Source of the DNA: Sphingobacterium spiritivorum ATCC 33861
Lineage (GTDB): Bacteria > Bacteroidota > Bacteroidia > Sphingobacteriales > Sphingobacteriaceae
Length of the DNA: 64,000 nucleotides
NCBI RefSeq assembly: GCF_000143765.1
Contig: NZ_GL379780.1
Span: 12,469-76,468, forward strand
Reading direction: 5' to 3'
Positions 27,599 through 37,448 of the stretch are shown here, one piece after another. A model generated the notes under the pieces. The model was not told the DNA's origin, did no database searches, and saw only the letters and a list, made by a program, of their open reading frames with translations. The translations under genes and the position numbers were made by a program. Position 1 is the stretch's first letter. Every line of letters begins with the position of its first letter.

Positions 27599-29494
27599 CT
27601 AAAAAACATTCACCCAGGTATACTGTTCATCTTTGACTTCAACTTGTCCTTCGTCCAGAAGTTCACGAATCACTTTTAAGCGGATCGTATCATCGCCTAT
27701 AGTTATCCGATCGACCAGACTATGAAGATCCAGCATATCATCAATCAGCAGTATTTTGACCTCTGCTTTAATCTTTTGTTCCTGATTGGAACGATGCTGG
27801 CGTATAAGACACAGATCACATTCTCCACACGGAGCCACAGCCTGCTCCCCAAAATATTCACGAATGGAAATGCTTCTGCAATTCTTTGTATCAAGATAAG
27901 CATATATCGCTTTGAGTTGCTCTTCCTTGACCCCTCTCCGCTCCCTGATAAACTGCGTATCGATATAAAGATTTTTATAGTCTACCCTGTTTTGCAGAAA
28001 TTGCAATTGCGGAGCATCTGTATGAGGTAAATAACTGGCGACCTGTTGTTTTTGCAGATTCTTTAGCATTTCCACCACTGTACCATAAGAGATCTTCAGC
28101 TTTTTAGCAAACTCATATTCGTTAATATGAATATAAAAATCAAAAGCTCCCCCATATGAACGTAGAATCGCTTTTATCAAACCATCATACTTCGCATTAC
28201 TGATCTGGAATTTGTACAATTCCTGATAATCTATTTCAAACTTGAATCGGGCGGGTATGAACACGGCTTCAGACAGCGAGATCCATCCATCTCGTTCCAG
28301 AAATTTCAATGCACTCATGGTTGGCAAAAGATCGACCTTATACTTCTTGGCGAACTCCACTACATCAAAATCAAATACAGCTCCTTCTCCTGCTCCGTAT
28401 GCGATTTGAAAATGATTGCAAAGGTGGTGATACAGCTGCTGAATAAATGTAATCTCCGGAAATCCGGATTCCATATTACTCCACAATTTCTCGCGATCTT
28501 CCTGTTGATACAGCAGTACCGGAAATGCCTTTTTCCCGTCTCGTCCAGCTCTGCCCGCTTCCTGATAGTATGCTTCCAGTGCATCCGGGATATCCAGGTG
28601 AATAACAAAACGCACATCAGCTTTATCTATTCCCATTCCAAAAGCATTTGTTGCTACGATAACGCGAATCTGATTGTTCATCCAGGCATCCTGTTTCTGA
28701 GAACGGGAAACTGTATCCATACCCGCATGATAAAAATCAGCAGGTATTCCATGATTCAGCAGATGTCTCGCGATTTCCTGTGTCTCTCTTCTGTTTCTGA
28801 CATATACTACCCCGGATCCTCCCTGTTTCTTGATAATACGGATCATACGTCCTATCTTATCTTCTTCATGTAATGCCATATATCCCAGGTTTTTCCGCTC
28901 AAAACTCATGCTGAATACCTGAGGAACTTTGAAATTTAACTTTTCCTGAATATCCTCAACGACCTTTGGTGTAGCAGAAGCTGTGACAGCTAAAAAAGGG
29001 ATATCCAGATGCAATTCCTTTAAGCCCGTTAATTGCAGATAAGAAGGTCTGAAATCATACCCCCATTGCGAGATACAGTGTGCTTCATCGATTGCAAACA
29101 GGTTGACTTTCATATAGCGGATACGTTCTCTTACCAACTCGCTGTACAACCGCTCAGGAGCGAGATACAAAAACTTGATCTTACCAAAGATACAATTGTC
29201 TAATGCAATATCCATTTCCCGGGGACTCATCCCGGAGAAAATCGCTATAGCTTCAATTCCTCTTTTTCTCAATTGCTCTACCTGATCCTTCATTAATGCA
29301 ATAAGAGGACTGATAACAATGCAGATCCCTTCCTTCATCATAGCAGGTACCTGATAGCATAAAGATTTACCTCCGCCTGTAGGCATTAGCGCAAGGGTAT
29401 CCCGGCCCTGCAAGATAGAATCGATGATCTCTTCCTGCAAAGGGCGAAATGATTCATATCCCCAATACTGTTTTAAAATTGCCTTACTTGTCAT
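27599..29494 (-). CDS. RecQ-family ATP-dependent DNA helicase
   Basis: A 3'-5' superfamily 2 helicase, 631 residues. Present are the N-terminal FRPLQEEIIDSILQG, Walker A TGGGKSLCYQVPA, DEAH box with RecQ signature (AIDEAHCISQWGYDFRPSY), AVTASATPKV, GRAGRDGKKAFPVLLY and the RQC zinc cysteines (PCGECDLC). No HRDC domain is visible. ATG at 29494 follows the comEC stop by two bases, so it is translated with comEC. recQ-type helicases are often solitary; the comEC linkage suggests processing of incoming DNA, an inference. Confidence 0.92.
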   Translation of the reverse strand: MTSKAILKQYWGYESFRPLQEEIIDSILQGRDTLALMPTGGGKSLCYQVPAMMKEGICIVISPLIALMKDQVEQLRKRGIEAIAIFSGMSPREMDIALDNCIFGKIKFLYLAPERLYSELVRERIRYMKVNLFAIDEAHCISQWGYDFRPSYLQLTGLKELHLDIPFLAVTASATPKVVEDIQEKLNFKVPQVFSMSFERKNLGYMALHEEDKIGRMIRIIKKQGGSGVVYVRNRRETQEIARHLLNHGIPADFYHAGMDTVSRSQKQDAWMNNQIRVIVATNAFGMGIDKADVRFVIHLDIPDALEAYYQEAGRAGRDGKKAFPVLLYQQEDREKLWSNMESGFPEITFIQQLYHHLCNHFQIAYGAGEGAVFDFDVVEFAKKYKVDLLPTMSALKFLERDGWISLSEAVFIPARFKFEIDYQELYKFQISNAKYDGLIKAILRSYGGAFDFYIHINEYEFAKKLKISYGTVVEMLKNLQKQQVASYLPHTDAPQLQFLQNRVDYKNLYIDTQFIRERRGVKEEQLKAIYAYLDTKNCRSISIREYFGEQAVAPCGECDLCLIRQHRSNQEQKIKAEVKILLIDDMLDLHSLVDRITIGDDTIRLKVIRELLDEGQVEVKDEQYTWVNVF

Positions 29495-29496
29495 AG

Positions 29497-31575
29497 CTAA
29501 TCTCCAACCCAAACATAAGCAAAATTATCCTTCAAGCAATAATAAGGAACTTTCAAAATATCCAGTTCCGCTTTATAATCTTTAATTCTGCGATCTATAT
29601 TAGACCCGTCAATAATGACCATACTGGGTCTCATTACCGGGATAATTTCTTTCAGATTACTTCGGTTATTTTTTCTCAGGACCAGGATCTGGCTTGGCAA
29701 AACCTTATCCGCTGTTATATATTTCTCCAGGACCGTGATGGATATACCAGAAGTACTGAGTTGCAGATTCCGCCGGGTATTATCATCAGAAACTTGTTCA
29801 AAATCAATTTCATCCTGATGTGTATATCTTAACAGATCCGGCAGTATACTATACACAATCACAGGATGCTGCAAGGAGTCCATATTAGTGAACAACACGA
29901 CTTTTCCTTTACGAATATGTGCAATAGCAAGATGTTTTTTCACATTATAAATCCGGATTCCTGCATAGTTTTTCATCTTTATATGATCAATAAATAACAA
30001 ACACTGAACTATAAAAACACAGAGGATTCCGATTTTAAAAGCAACTTTTATTCGGTAATGAAAAGCTATGGATAAGAAAAAACAAGCTAAAAAAAGCAGG
30101 ATGACCTGATCGATGGAAAACACCACCCCCTGAATTAATGATCCAGGAAGGCAATCCAGTATACGAAGCCCCTCCCACATAAACTGAATAAGCCATTCGA
30201 GCATTTTCCCCATGAACTGACTGAGTAAATCCAAAGGAAAAAAAGCCAATACTAACCCTACATACATCATACAGGTAGAGGGTAAAGCAATAAACAGATT
30301 TGCAATCAGAAAATAGTTTGGGAATTGTCCGAAATAATAAAAAACAAGTGGTAGGGTGAATAACTGTGCAGCTATAGAGATATACATATATTCCATAAAA
30401 ATTTTAAGATATTTCCCTTTCGGCAGATACAGTTTATTCAATAAAGGCAATACCGTCACAATACCTAAAACAGCAAGGTAGGAAAGCTGAAATCCCAGAT
30501 CGGCCAATATTTTAGTATTTGTAAGCAGCATAAAAAATGCTGAAGAAGCAATAGTATTATACGTTTTGAGATCCTTTCCCAACATGTTGGAGACCACAAA
30601 AAAGGAAATCATCAGTCCTGCACGCAAAGCTGAGGGAGAAAGTCCGGTCAGCACGACATACATCCATATAAAAGCCAATAAAATAACATGTTGAATGCTT
30701 CGACCAGCTTTCCATCGAGCGAGTCCTTTTAACAGAAAAGATAAAATCCAGAATACCAACCCCACATGCATTCCGGAGACACTCAATACATGAATAGTAC
30801 CAGTGTTACTAAAGGCTGTTATAGTCTCCTTATCCATTTCTGACCGGTAACCTAAAATAATAGCTGTAGCAACCTGAAATGCTATATCATCCCCAATATA
30901 CTGCCTGAATCGCTTTACAATCTTTCTGCGCATCTCAAGAGCAAATCTCAAAACCGGATTTCCTTCATGATGCCCCAAAACATAATACTGTGCAGGATTC
31001 AGGAATGTATGTTGCCATATATTCTGATGAGAAAGGTAAGATTGATAATCGAACTCTCGGGGATTGAAAGGAGGAGATACATCTTTTATAGCAGCATGCA
31101 AAATCAACTTATCACCATATTGCAATCTTTCAGTTGATTCCTCTCTCTTCATCGTTACAAGCAGATTTCCGGATCTCTTTTCTGATCCTGAATCATTTAC
31201 TCCAGCTATAATGCGAACAGGAAAGCGGACAATCTGATTCTTAGTTATGATTTCATCAGCAATAATGCCAACAAGTTGCTGATCTCCATAAGCCGAAAAA
31301 TGATCGGGCTTATGACGAGGGTTTTCTTTAACCGTTTTCCATAATCCAAACAGACAGATCAGAATATATAGTCCCCACATATACATATATCTTAAGCGGT
31401 GGAAACTCCGAAAAACAAAACTTAAGATGGTTGTCAGGAGCAAGAATATCAGTATCACTTCCAGATAAAAAACAGAGAACGTCATATTTTCCACAGCAAA
31501 TCCCAAACTAATACCCACCAGAAATATCAGTAACAGTCTCACAAAGGGTATATGTTTAGGATCAGGCTTTGGCAT
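29497..31575 (-). CDS. ComEC/Rec2-family DNA-uptake channel
   Basis: A 692-residue inner-membrane protein. The N-terminal DUF4131/OB-type part (about 1-230) is followed by a polytopic competence domain (about 230-510) with the family signature HVLSVSGMHVGLVFWIL and LTGLSPSALRAGLMIS. The C-terminal soluble tail (about 530-692) sits where other ComEC proteins carry a metallo-beta-lactamase nuclease domain, but no HxHxDH zinc motif is visible. ComEC passes single-stranded DNA into the cytoplasm. It follows the HhH gene by 4 bases and precedes recQ by 2. Confidence 0.9.
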   Translation of the reverse strand: MPKPDPKHIPFVRLLLIFLVGISLGFAVENMTFSVFYLEVILIFLLLTTILSFVFRSFHRLRYMYMWGLYILICLFGLWKTVKENPRHKPDHFSAYGDQQLVGIIADEIITKNQIVRFPVRIIAGVNDSGSEKRSGNLLVTMKREESTERLQYGDKLILHAAIKDVSPPFNPREFDYQSYLSHQNIWQHTFLNPAQYYVLGHHEGNPVLRFALEMRRKIVKRFRQYIGDDIAFQVATAIILGYRSEMDKETITAFSNTGTIHVLSVSGMHVGLVFWILSFLLKGLARWKAGRSIQHVILLAFIWMYVVLTGLSPSALRAGLMISFFVVSNMLGKDLKTYNTIASSAFFMLLTNTKILADLGFQLSYLAVLGIVTVLPLLNKLYLPKGKYLKIFMEYMYISIAAQLFTLPLVFYYFGQFPNYFLIANLFIALPSTCMMYVGLVLAFFPLDLLSQFMGKMLEWLIQFMWEGLRILDCLPGSLIQGVVFSIDQVILLFLACFFLSIAFHYRIKVAFKIGILCVFIVQCLLFIDHIKMKNYAGIRIYNVKKHLAIAHIRKGKVVLFTNMDSLQHPVIVYSILPDLLRYTHQDEIDFEQVSDDNTRRNLQLSTSGISITVLEKYITADKVLPSQILVLRKNNRSNLKEIIPVMRPSMVIIDGSNIDRRIKDYKAELDILKVPYYCLKDNFAYVWVGD

Positions 31576-31579
31576 TACT

Positions 31580-33634
31580 TTAAAATTGAATTCTTCCTTG
31601 TATTTTAATATCAGATTTGCGATTTCCGGCGATCTGCTCCAGGCCAGATCCGATTACATCCTTATCGGGATACAAGGTGACAGCATATTTAACCCACAGA
31701 TCTATATTTTTGCGAACTCTCCACCTCCCGTTTGCATAGGTACGATAACCCTTATCAAAATAGGAAGGGAAAGAAGAACTGTATAACACATCATTTTCGT
31801 AAGTGTAAATGCGGGAATTAAACCCATCGGTATTAAAATAGGCTATTCGCAGGTTAGCACTTATACGTTTGTTAACAGAAGACCAGAAGATATCCTGAGC
31901 ACCCAGCCACCCTTTCTGAGGAGCATCAAATTCTTTAGTATATCTTACAACTTCCGTTCTGCTTCTGATCATCCACTGATTTGTCAGCTTATATTCGAAA
32001 TCGCACCTCAACTGATATCTTTTTAGCTCAGCAAGTATCTGCTCCGCAATCCCGAAGTCTGAGGAGTTCTCTTCTCTGAACCGATGACGGAATCGGAGTG
32101 CCAGCCGACCTTTTTTATACCATTGGTAAGTAAATTGAGAAAACACTTCATATCCTTTTGTAGGAGCATCTGCCCGAAATCTTAACCATGGAAACCTAAA
32201 TACATCTGCATAACCGACCCATTCTATTTTACGGGAAGGATGGTAGACTGCACCTGCATACAACCCGCTCTCATTATTGACAGTTCCACCCTCTCCTATT
32301 CCCTGTGCAAAGAATTGATGGTAATTCTTCTGATAATTTCTTTGTAACAGCACTAACGAAAATTTTGGATGAAGACTACTCACCATTCCATTCAGAACCG
32401 CCGTTCCACCTCCTGCACTTTTGGCTATTTCACCAAAAACGTAGGTATTTTTGAATGTGTATTGGTAATATCCGCTAATATTGGTTAGCGCCTGACCGCG
32501 AAATGCAAAGCGGTTCCGCAGTAGTTCTGCCGGATTTATATAACCGCTATAGTTTGTCTGCATAAGATTTATCCCCACATAAAGCCGGTCAATTCTATAA
32601 TTTACATTGCCTCCATAGACATATTCATCAATGGAGTGGCGCTGCCTTTGTTCTGTTGGTGTACGATGTAGTCCCGAATTAGAAAGAGATAAAATGATTC
32701 TTCCTGAATCTGTTTCCAAAACATGTCCGCTTCGTTTCTTTAACGACATAAATGGTGTGATCTGTAACCGTCCCATCGCTATCGTCCCAGCTAAACCTCT
32801 AAAGAAATTAGTCTCATTAAAAGAAGTATAAGGTTTCAGGCCAATGCCTTGACGGGCTACACTGCTCACCCAGGAACCTTTCCCGAATGCGAGACCATTC
32901 CAGACCACCAGACCCTGCCCAAATTGAAGAGAATAGTCACCCATAATAACTTCTTTCAATCTATTGTTTACTTTGACAGAAAGACTACCCGAATAAAAGT
33001 CAAATCCGTATGCCTGTGCATATTTAAATAAAGGCTCACCAGCATCTTTCTCCATATTTATTGAAAGTCTGACAGCATCCTTATAATTCAATCTGTAGCG
33101 TACCATATAACGGTCCTGATTACCCAGATACCTGGACCTCGAAGTATCTGTTATCTGATAACCTCTTGCCTGTTGCAATCCTCTTCCGAAACGCACCATA
33201 TATTCATGTGAGGATGTATTCCATAATTTATTTAAGGTAAAACTCTCGAATACAGGAGCGTCCCCCACTTTCACAAACGGTAAAAGACGCTCAATAGTTA
33301 TTTCGTCAAATCCTTCTATCCCTTGCAGTTCCAGTACCGATAACATACGTCCGGATCGCATTCTATGATCTAACAGATTAGCAATCTGAACTGGGGTCAG
33401 AAACAATAACTCAGACAAATCCCGCCCGTCTGTCTTATTGAGATCGATAGGATTACGAAGAAAATACCGCAGTCGTTCTGTATATTCACTGATGTCTGCA
33501 AAATCATCGGTCGCCTCATTTAATTGCTCAATAAGTTCTTCTTCCAGCTGTTCTAATTTTTCCTGTGCAGCAACACAAAAACTGAGAGATAGCAATAATC
33601 CTGTTATTACTATCCGGATAGGATCATAAACCAT
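31580..33634 (-). CDS. Helix-hairpin-helix outer-membrane beta-barrel protein
   Basis: A 684-residue exported protein (signal peptide ending near CVAAQE). Residues about 55-125 are a ComEA-like HhH region (PIDLNKTDGRDLSELLFL, then LELQGIEGFDEITIERLL), in which the usual glycine hairpins are altered. The rest is a strand-rich repeat of amphipathic segments ending in Phe (IKIQGRIQF), as in outer-membrane barrels. ComEA HhH domains bind dsDNA in the periplasm, so DNA binding is likely but unproven. It overlaps the upstream PorV-like gene by 11 bases and sits just before comEC. Confidence 0.75.
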   Translation of the reverse strand: MVYDPIRIVITGLLLSLSFCVAAQEKLEQLEEELIEQLNEATDDFADISEYTERLRYFLRNPIDLNKTDGRDLSELLFLTPVQIANLLDHRMRSGRMLSVLELQGIEGFDEITIERLLPFVKVGDAPVFESFTLNKLWNTSSHEYMVRFGRGLQQARGYQITDTSRSRYLGNQDRYMVRYRLNYKDAVRLSINMEKDAGEPLFKYAQAYGFDFYSGSLSVKVNNRLKEVIMGDYSLQFGQGLVVWNGLAFGKGSWVSSVARQGIGLKPYTSFNETNFFRGLAGTIAMGRLQITPFMSLKKRSGHVLETDSGRIILSLSNSGLHRTPTEQRQRHSIDEYVYGGNVNYRIDRLYVGINLMQTNYSGYINPAELLRNRFAFRGQALTNISGYYQYTFKNTYVFGEIAKSAGGGTAVLNGMVSSLHPKFSLVLLQRNYQKNYHQFFAQGIGEGGTVNNESGLYAGAVYHPSRKIEWVGYADVFRFPWLRFRADAPTKGYEVFSQFTYQWYKKGRLALRFRHRFREENSSDFGIAEQILAELKRYQLRCDFEYKLTNQWMIRSRTEVVRYTKEFDAPQKGWLGAQDIFWSSVNKRISANLRIAYFNTDGFNSRIYTYENDVLYSSSFPSYFDKGYRTYANGRWRVRKNIDLWVKYAVTLYPDKDVIGSGLEQIAGNRKSDIKIQGRIQF

Positions 33635-34427
33635 AGGCCAAGGCTAATTGAGGAGAGGTGCCCAGATAGGGATGAAATGATGATGATAAATCAATCCTTA
33701 TCTTTGAAAGCACAAATCCTATTCCTGCAAAATATTCTATTGGATTAGAAGAGACTCCTCCTCTGATCTTAAGACGGTGATCCAGCCGATATTCCAGACC
33801 ACTCCTTATAAACCAGCGATTCTGCAGATCAGAAACCACATCAGTGTTAACCATAAGCCCCGAGGATATCCGGTAGTTAGTCCCTGCTCCTATTTCCTGA
33901 ACTATACGATCGGCTGCAGCTTGATTTATGACTGTATTTGTAATATTCTTAAATATAAACCCAGCGGTAAGCGATGGATTACATTTGTACTGCAAACCCA
34001 GATCATATGACATAGCCTGTTCTCCCCCATATTTATCCACAGCTTTACGATGATAATTTACAGAAACTGAAGTAGAGAGTATATCTGCAAAGTTGCGTGC
34101 ATAAGAAATATTTGCTCTTAAAAAAGAGCTCAACGCTGGAATCCCGTAACTGTGAACAGAGATACCCAGAGCTCCTAATTGTTTTACAGGAATAGCAAAA
34201 TAAGCCGCCTGCGTCTGTATATCCTGTATGAGAAGATATCTTTGATAAGCAATTGCAACATGGAGCTCATCAATTTCCACCAGACCGGCAGGATTACTCG
34301 TCAGACTGTAAATCCCCCCTAAGGCAATACCAGTATTTCCAATTCCCTGAAAAGGGGCAGCATTGAATGGTTGAGATACTGCTTCAAGAGAAATTAACAT
34401 CAAGAATATTAATTTCCTTAACTTCAT
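33624..34427 (-). CDS. PorV-like outer-membrane beta-barrel protein
   Basis: A 267-residue protein with a signal peptide (MKLRKLIFLMLISLEAVSQ). The PorV/UPF0164-type opening GNTGIALGGIYSLTSNPAGL is followed by strand-turn repeats, and the C-terminal strand ends in LALAYGL. The family sits in the outer membrane; PorV is a type IX secretion component, but no T9SS gene is adjacent, so the similarity is structural only. It begins the unit with the HhH protein, comEC and recQ, with its stop inside the next start. Confidence 0.65.
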   Translation of the reverse strand: MKLRKLIFLMLISLEAVSQPFNAAPFQGIGNTGIALGGIYSLTSNPAGLVEIDELHVAIAYQRYLLIQDIQTQAAYFAIPVKQLGALGISVHSYGIPALSSFLRANISYARNFADILSTSVSVNYHRKAVDKYGGEQAMSYDLGLQYKCNPSLTAGFIFKNITNTVINQAAADRIVQEIGAGTNYRISSGLMVNTDVVSDLQNRWFIRSGLEYRLDHRLKIRGGVSSNPIEYFAGIGFVLSKIRIDLSSSFHPYLGTSPQLALAYGL

Positions 34428-34492
34428 AATTTATGTTTTTGCTTAAAATTACCTTAAGTTAAACATTTTATTTTTAAAAGAAAATAAAATGT

Positions 34493-34526
34493 AAAAAAAA
34501 GCCTGTTGATATTTCAACAGGCTTTT
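34493..34526 (-). terminator. Rho-independent terminator after gyrB
   Basis: Stem GCCTGTTGA/TCAACAGGC with a 4-base loop and an A8 run that becomes T8 on the minus strand, directly after the gyrB stop at 34551. Confidence 0.88.
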
Positions 34527-34550
34527 AAACTTTATATGATTTCTTAAAGA

Positions 34551-36509
34551 TTAAGCATCAATTTTTGCATAACGTGCGTTCTTCTCAATAAATTCACGAC
34601 GTGGAGCTACTTCATCACCCATCAACATAGAGAAAATACGATCACACTCAGCAGCATTATCAATGGTCACCTGACGAAGCGTACGATGTTCCGGATTCAT
34701 AGTGGTATCCCATAGCTGTTCCGCATTCATCTCTCCGAGACCTTTATAGCGCTGCACATGCACACTATCTTCTTTACCTGCACCTTTAAGACGCTGAATT
34801 GCTTGCAAGCGCTGTTCCTCTGTCCAAGCGTATTCAGATTCCTTACCTTTTTTCACCAGATATAACGGCGGCGTGGCTATATAGACATATCCGTTTTCTA
34901 TCAACTCCTTCATGTATCTGAAGTAGAAGGTCAGAATCAATGTAGCAATATGACTTCCATCCACATCGGCATCCGTCATTATCACAATTTTATGGTAACG
35001 AAGTTTTTCAAGGTTTAATGCTTTTGCATCATCTGCAGTTCCTACACTGACACCTAATGCAGTAAACATATTCTTGATTTCTTCATTTTCGTATATTTTA
35101 TGTTCCATAGCCTTTTCTACGTTCAGAATTTTACCTCTTAACGGCATAATGGCCTGAAATTTACGATCCCGTCCCTGCTTGGCTGTTCCACCTGCAGAAT
35201 CCCCCTCGACAAAGAAGATCTCACATTTATGCGGATCATTGTCAGAGCAATCCGCTAATTTGCCTGGAAGTCCGGAGCCACCCATTACTGTTTTACGCTG
35301 AACCATTTCACGCGCTTTACGTGCAGCAGCACGCGCCTGAGCCGCAATTACGACTTTCTGAACAATCATCTTGGCTTCACGTGGATTCTCTTCCAGATAA
35401 GTACTTAAAATTTCCCCTACAGCAACATCCACAGCTCCCATCACCTCATTGTTACCTAACTTGGTTTTAGTCTGTCCTTCAAATTGTGGTTCAGCCACTT
35501 TAACAGAAATAACAGCTGTGAGTCCTTCACGGAAGTCATCTCCGGCAATCTCTACTTTCAGATTTTTTAACAATCCGGAATCTTCAGCATATTTTTTCAA
35601 AGTACGGGTCAGTCCGCGACGGAAACCTGCAACGTGTGATCCACCCTCAATTGTATTAATATTATTCACATAAGAATGAACGTTTTCCGAATAAGTATCG
35701 TTATACTGCAGTGCAAGCTCTACCGGAACACCCTGCTTTATCCCTTCTACGTATATTGGATTAGAGATCAAAGACTGGCGGTTACCGTCTAAGAATTTAA
35801 CAAATTCCTGTAAGCCCCCTTCCGAGAAAAAAACATCTTTTCTAAAAGATCCGTCATCTAGGATTTCTCTTTCATCAACAATAGTCAGACGAATTCCTTT
35901 ATTCAGGAAAGCCAGCTCACGAAGACGATTAGATAAGGTATCGTAATTATATACGGTAGTCATCGTGAAAATTTCCGGATCAGGAAAGAAAGTAACAGTT
36001 GTACCTGTTCTCTCACTCTCTCCTATTGCCTTTACATCATATTTAGGTTTTCCCTTTTCGTATTCCTGTTTGAATATCTGACCATCACGGTGTACTTCTG
36101 CGATCAATAAGGTAGAAAGCGCATTCACACAGGATACCCCGACACCATGCAGACCACCGGAAACTTTGTAAGTGTCCTTATCAAATTTACCACCGGCATG
36201 CAGTACTGTCATGACCAACTCCAAAGCAGACTTGTTCTCTTTCTTGTTGATACCTGTAGGAATACCACGTCCGTTGTCCTGTACAGAGATTGAATTACCT
36301 TCATGAATGGTGACCAAAATATCGTTACAATATCCGGCTACAGCCTCATCTATAGAATTGTCTACTACCTCATAAACCAAATGGTGTAAGCCCTTTACCC
36401 CTGTATCACCGATATACATGGATGGACGTTTACGAACTGCTTCTAAACCTTCTAATACCTGAATATTATCGGCTGAATATGTAGATGTATTTTTCTTTTC
36501 TTCGCTCAT
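34551..36509 (-). CDS. gyrB: DNA gyrase subunit B
   Basis: ATPase subunit of the type II topoisomerase that introduces negative supercoils, 652 residues from the ATG at 36509. GHKL ATP site (RKRPSMYIGDTGVKGLHHLVYEVVDNSIDEA, DNGRGIPTG), transducer, and TOPRIM (EGDSAGGTAKQGRDR, DADVDGSHIATLIL) are all visible. The C-terminal QRYKGLGEMNAEQLWDTTM is typical. An upstream in-frame start at 36599 adds 30 unlike residues and was rejected. A minus-strand -7-like TATTTTTG lies at 36550-36543. gyrA is not nearby. Confidence 0.97.
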   Translation of the reverse strand: MSEEKKNTSTYSADNIQVLEGLEAVRKRPSMYIGDTGVKGLHHLVYEVVDNSIDEAVAGYCNDILVTIHEGNSISVQDNGRGIPTGINKKENKSALELVMTVLHAGGKFDKDTYKVSGGLHGVGVSCVNALSTLLIAEVHRDGQIFKQEYEKGKPKYDVKAIGESERTGTTVTFFPDPEIFTMTTVYNYDTLSNRLRELAFLNKGIRLTIVDEREILDDGSFRKDVFFSEGGLQEFVKFLDGNRQSLISNPIYVEGIKQGVPVELALQYNDTYSENVHSYVNNINTIEGGSHVAGFRRGLTRTLKKYAEDSGLLKNLKVEIAGDDFREGLTAVISVKVAEPQFEGQTKTKLGNNEVMGAVDVAVGEILSTYLEENPREAKMIVQKVVIAAQARAAARKAREMVQRKTVMGGSGLPGKLADCSDNDPHKCEIFFVEGDSAGGTAKQGRDRKFQAIMPLRGKILNVEKAMEHKIYENEEIKNMFTALGVSVGTADDAKALNLEKLRYHKIVIMTDADVDGSHIATLILTFYFRYMKELIENGYVYIATPPLYLVKKGKESEYAWTEEQRLQAIQRLKGAGKEDSVHVQRYKGLGEMNAEQLWDTTMNPEHRTLRQVTIDNAAECDRIFSMLMGDEVAPRREFIEKNARYAKIDA

Positions 36510-36542
36510 GTAAAGAATTGTGCTATGATTAAGTTTTACATT

Positions 36543-36574
36543 CAAAAATACGAAAAATAAGCCACAAAAACAAG
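36543..36574 (-). promoter_or_regulatory. Promoter of gyrB
   Basis: Minus-strand TATTTTTG at 36550-36543 (TAnnTTTG) with CTTG at 36574-36571, spacing 20. A leader of about 27 bases would precede the ATG at 36509. Confidence 0.5.
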
Positions 36575-36683
36575 TATATTCCGAGCTCACAAGATTCATT
36601 TAAGCACACTGATAATAAGCATTTTAAAAGATTTGTTAAATAGATTTATTTGTAAAGAGAAACGGATTTTAAATTTTTTATAG

Positions 36684-36691
36684 TAGGTTTG
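36684..36691 (+). promoter_or_regulatory. -7 promoter element of the OmpH/Skp-like gene
   Basis: TAGGTTTG matches TAnnTTTG, 12 bases before the ATG at 36704. No -33 element is clear. Confidence 0.45.
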
Positions 36692-36703
36692 TTACTTTAA
36701 AAT

Positions 36704-37330
36704 ATGACAACCACAAAACGAATGAATAAATTTATTACAACTTTTTCGAAAGCAACACTAGGTGTTATAATCGCGACAGCTGCTATTTCATGTAATCAAA
36801 ACGCATCTAAGCCGACAGGTTCGGGGGATTCAACTGGTGCAAAAACCAATTCATCATCTGTATCTGAGAAAATTGTTTATATCAATTCGGATACGCTTTC
36901 GGAGAAATACGAGTATTTCAAGGATATTAAGTTGAAAATGGAAGCGAAAGTGAAGAAAGCGCAAACAGATCTTCAGTCCAAAAGTCAGGCTTTCCAACGT
37001 GAGGTAGCTGAATACCAGCAAAAAGCTGCGAGCATGAGTGCTTCAGACCGTCAGGCTACAGAAGAAAAACTGGCTCGTAAACAAGACGAATTAGGTCGTT
37101 TGGATCAGAATGCTTCTGCTTCTATCCAACAAGATGAAGCTACAGAGTTCAACAATGTATACAAAACAATAACAGAATATCTGAAAAAACATGCTACCGA
37201 AAATGGTTATACACTGGTATTGACCTATTCGAAATCAAATCCAACAGTATTGTACGCTGATTCTAAGCTGGAAATCACCAAAGAAGTTGTAGAAGCCCTA
37301 AACAAAGAATACAAGGCGACAAAAAAATAA
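36704..37330 (+). CDS. OmpH/Skp-like periplasmic lipoprotein
   Basis: A 208-residue protein with a lipoprotein signal (IATAAISC) and, after a Ser-rich linker, a long charged helical region (about 70-150, rich in K, Q and E heptads) followed by the OmpH-type ending (ATENGYTLVLTYSKSNPTVLYADSKLEIT). Skp/OmpH chaperones hold unfolded outer-membrane proteins in the periplasm; here the protein is probably membrane-anchored. The next in-frame ATG (36722) is an equally possible start. Single gene with its own promoter element and terminator. Confidence 0.83.
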   Translation: MTTTKRMNKFITTFSKATLGVIIATAAISCNQNASKPTGSGDSTGAKTNSSSVSEKIVYINSDTLSEKYEYFKDIKLKMEAKVKKAQTDLQSKSQAFQREVAEYQQKAASMSASDRQATEEKLARKQDELGRLDQNASASIQQDEATEFNNVYKTITEYLKKHATENGYTLVLTYSKSNPTVLYADSKLEITKEVVEALNKEYKATKK

Positions 37331-37361
37331 GGAACAGGATTATTAATAAACTAGGTATAAT

Positions 37362-37387
37362 GGTCAGCAAATTTGCTGACCTTTTTT
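37362..37387 (+). terminator. Rho-independent terminator after the OmpH-like gene
   Basis: GGTCAGCAAATTTGCTGACC, a 20-base perfect palindrome, then a T6 run. Confidence 0.87.
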
Positions 37388-37448
37388 GATAACTGAAATT
37401 TGTAATTTTAGCCTGTGCTGATTATATTGTACTAACAATACAGCCACA

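Noticed and set aside
33624..34427. The PorV-like protein as evidence of a type IX secretion locus
   Set aside because: No other por, gld or spr gene is in the window and no neighbouring protein ends in a recognisable T9SS C-terminal domain.
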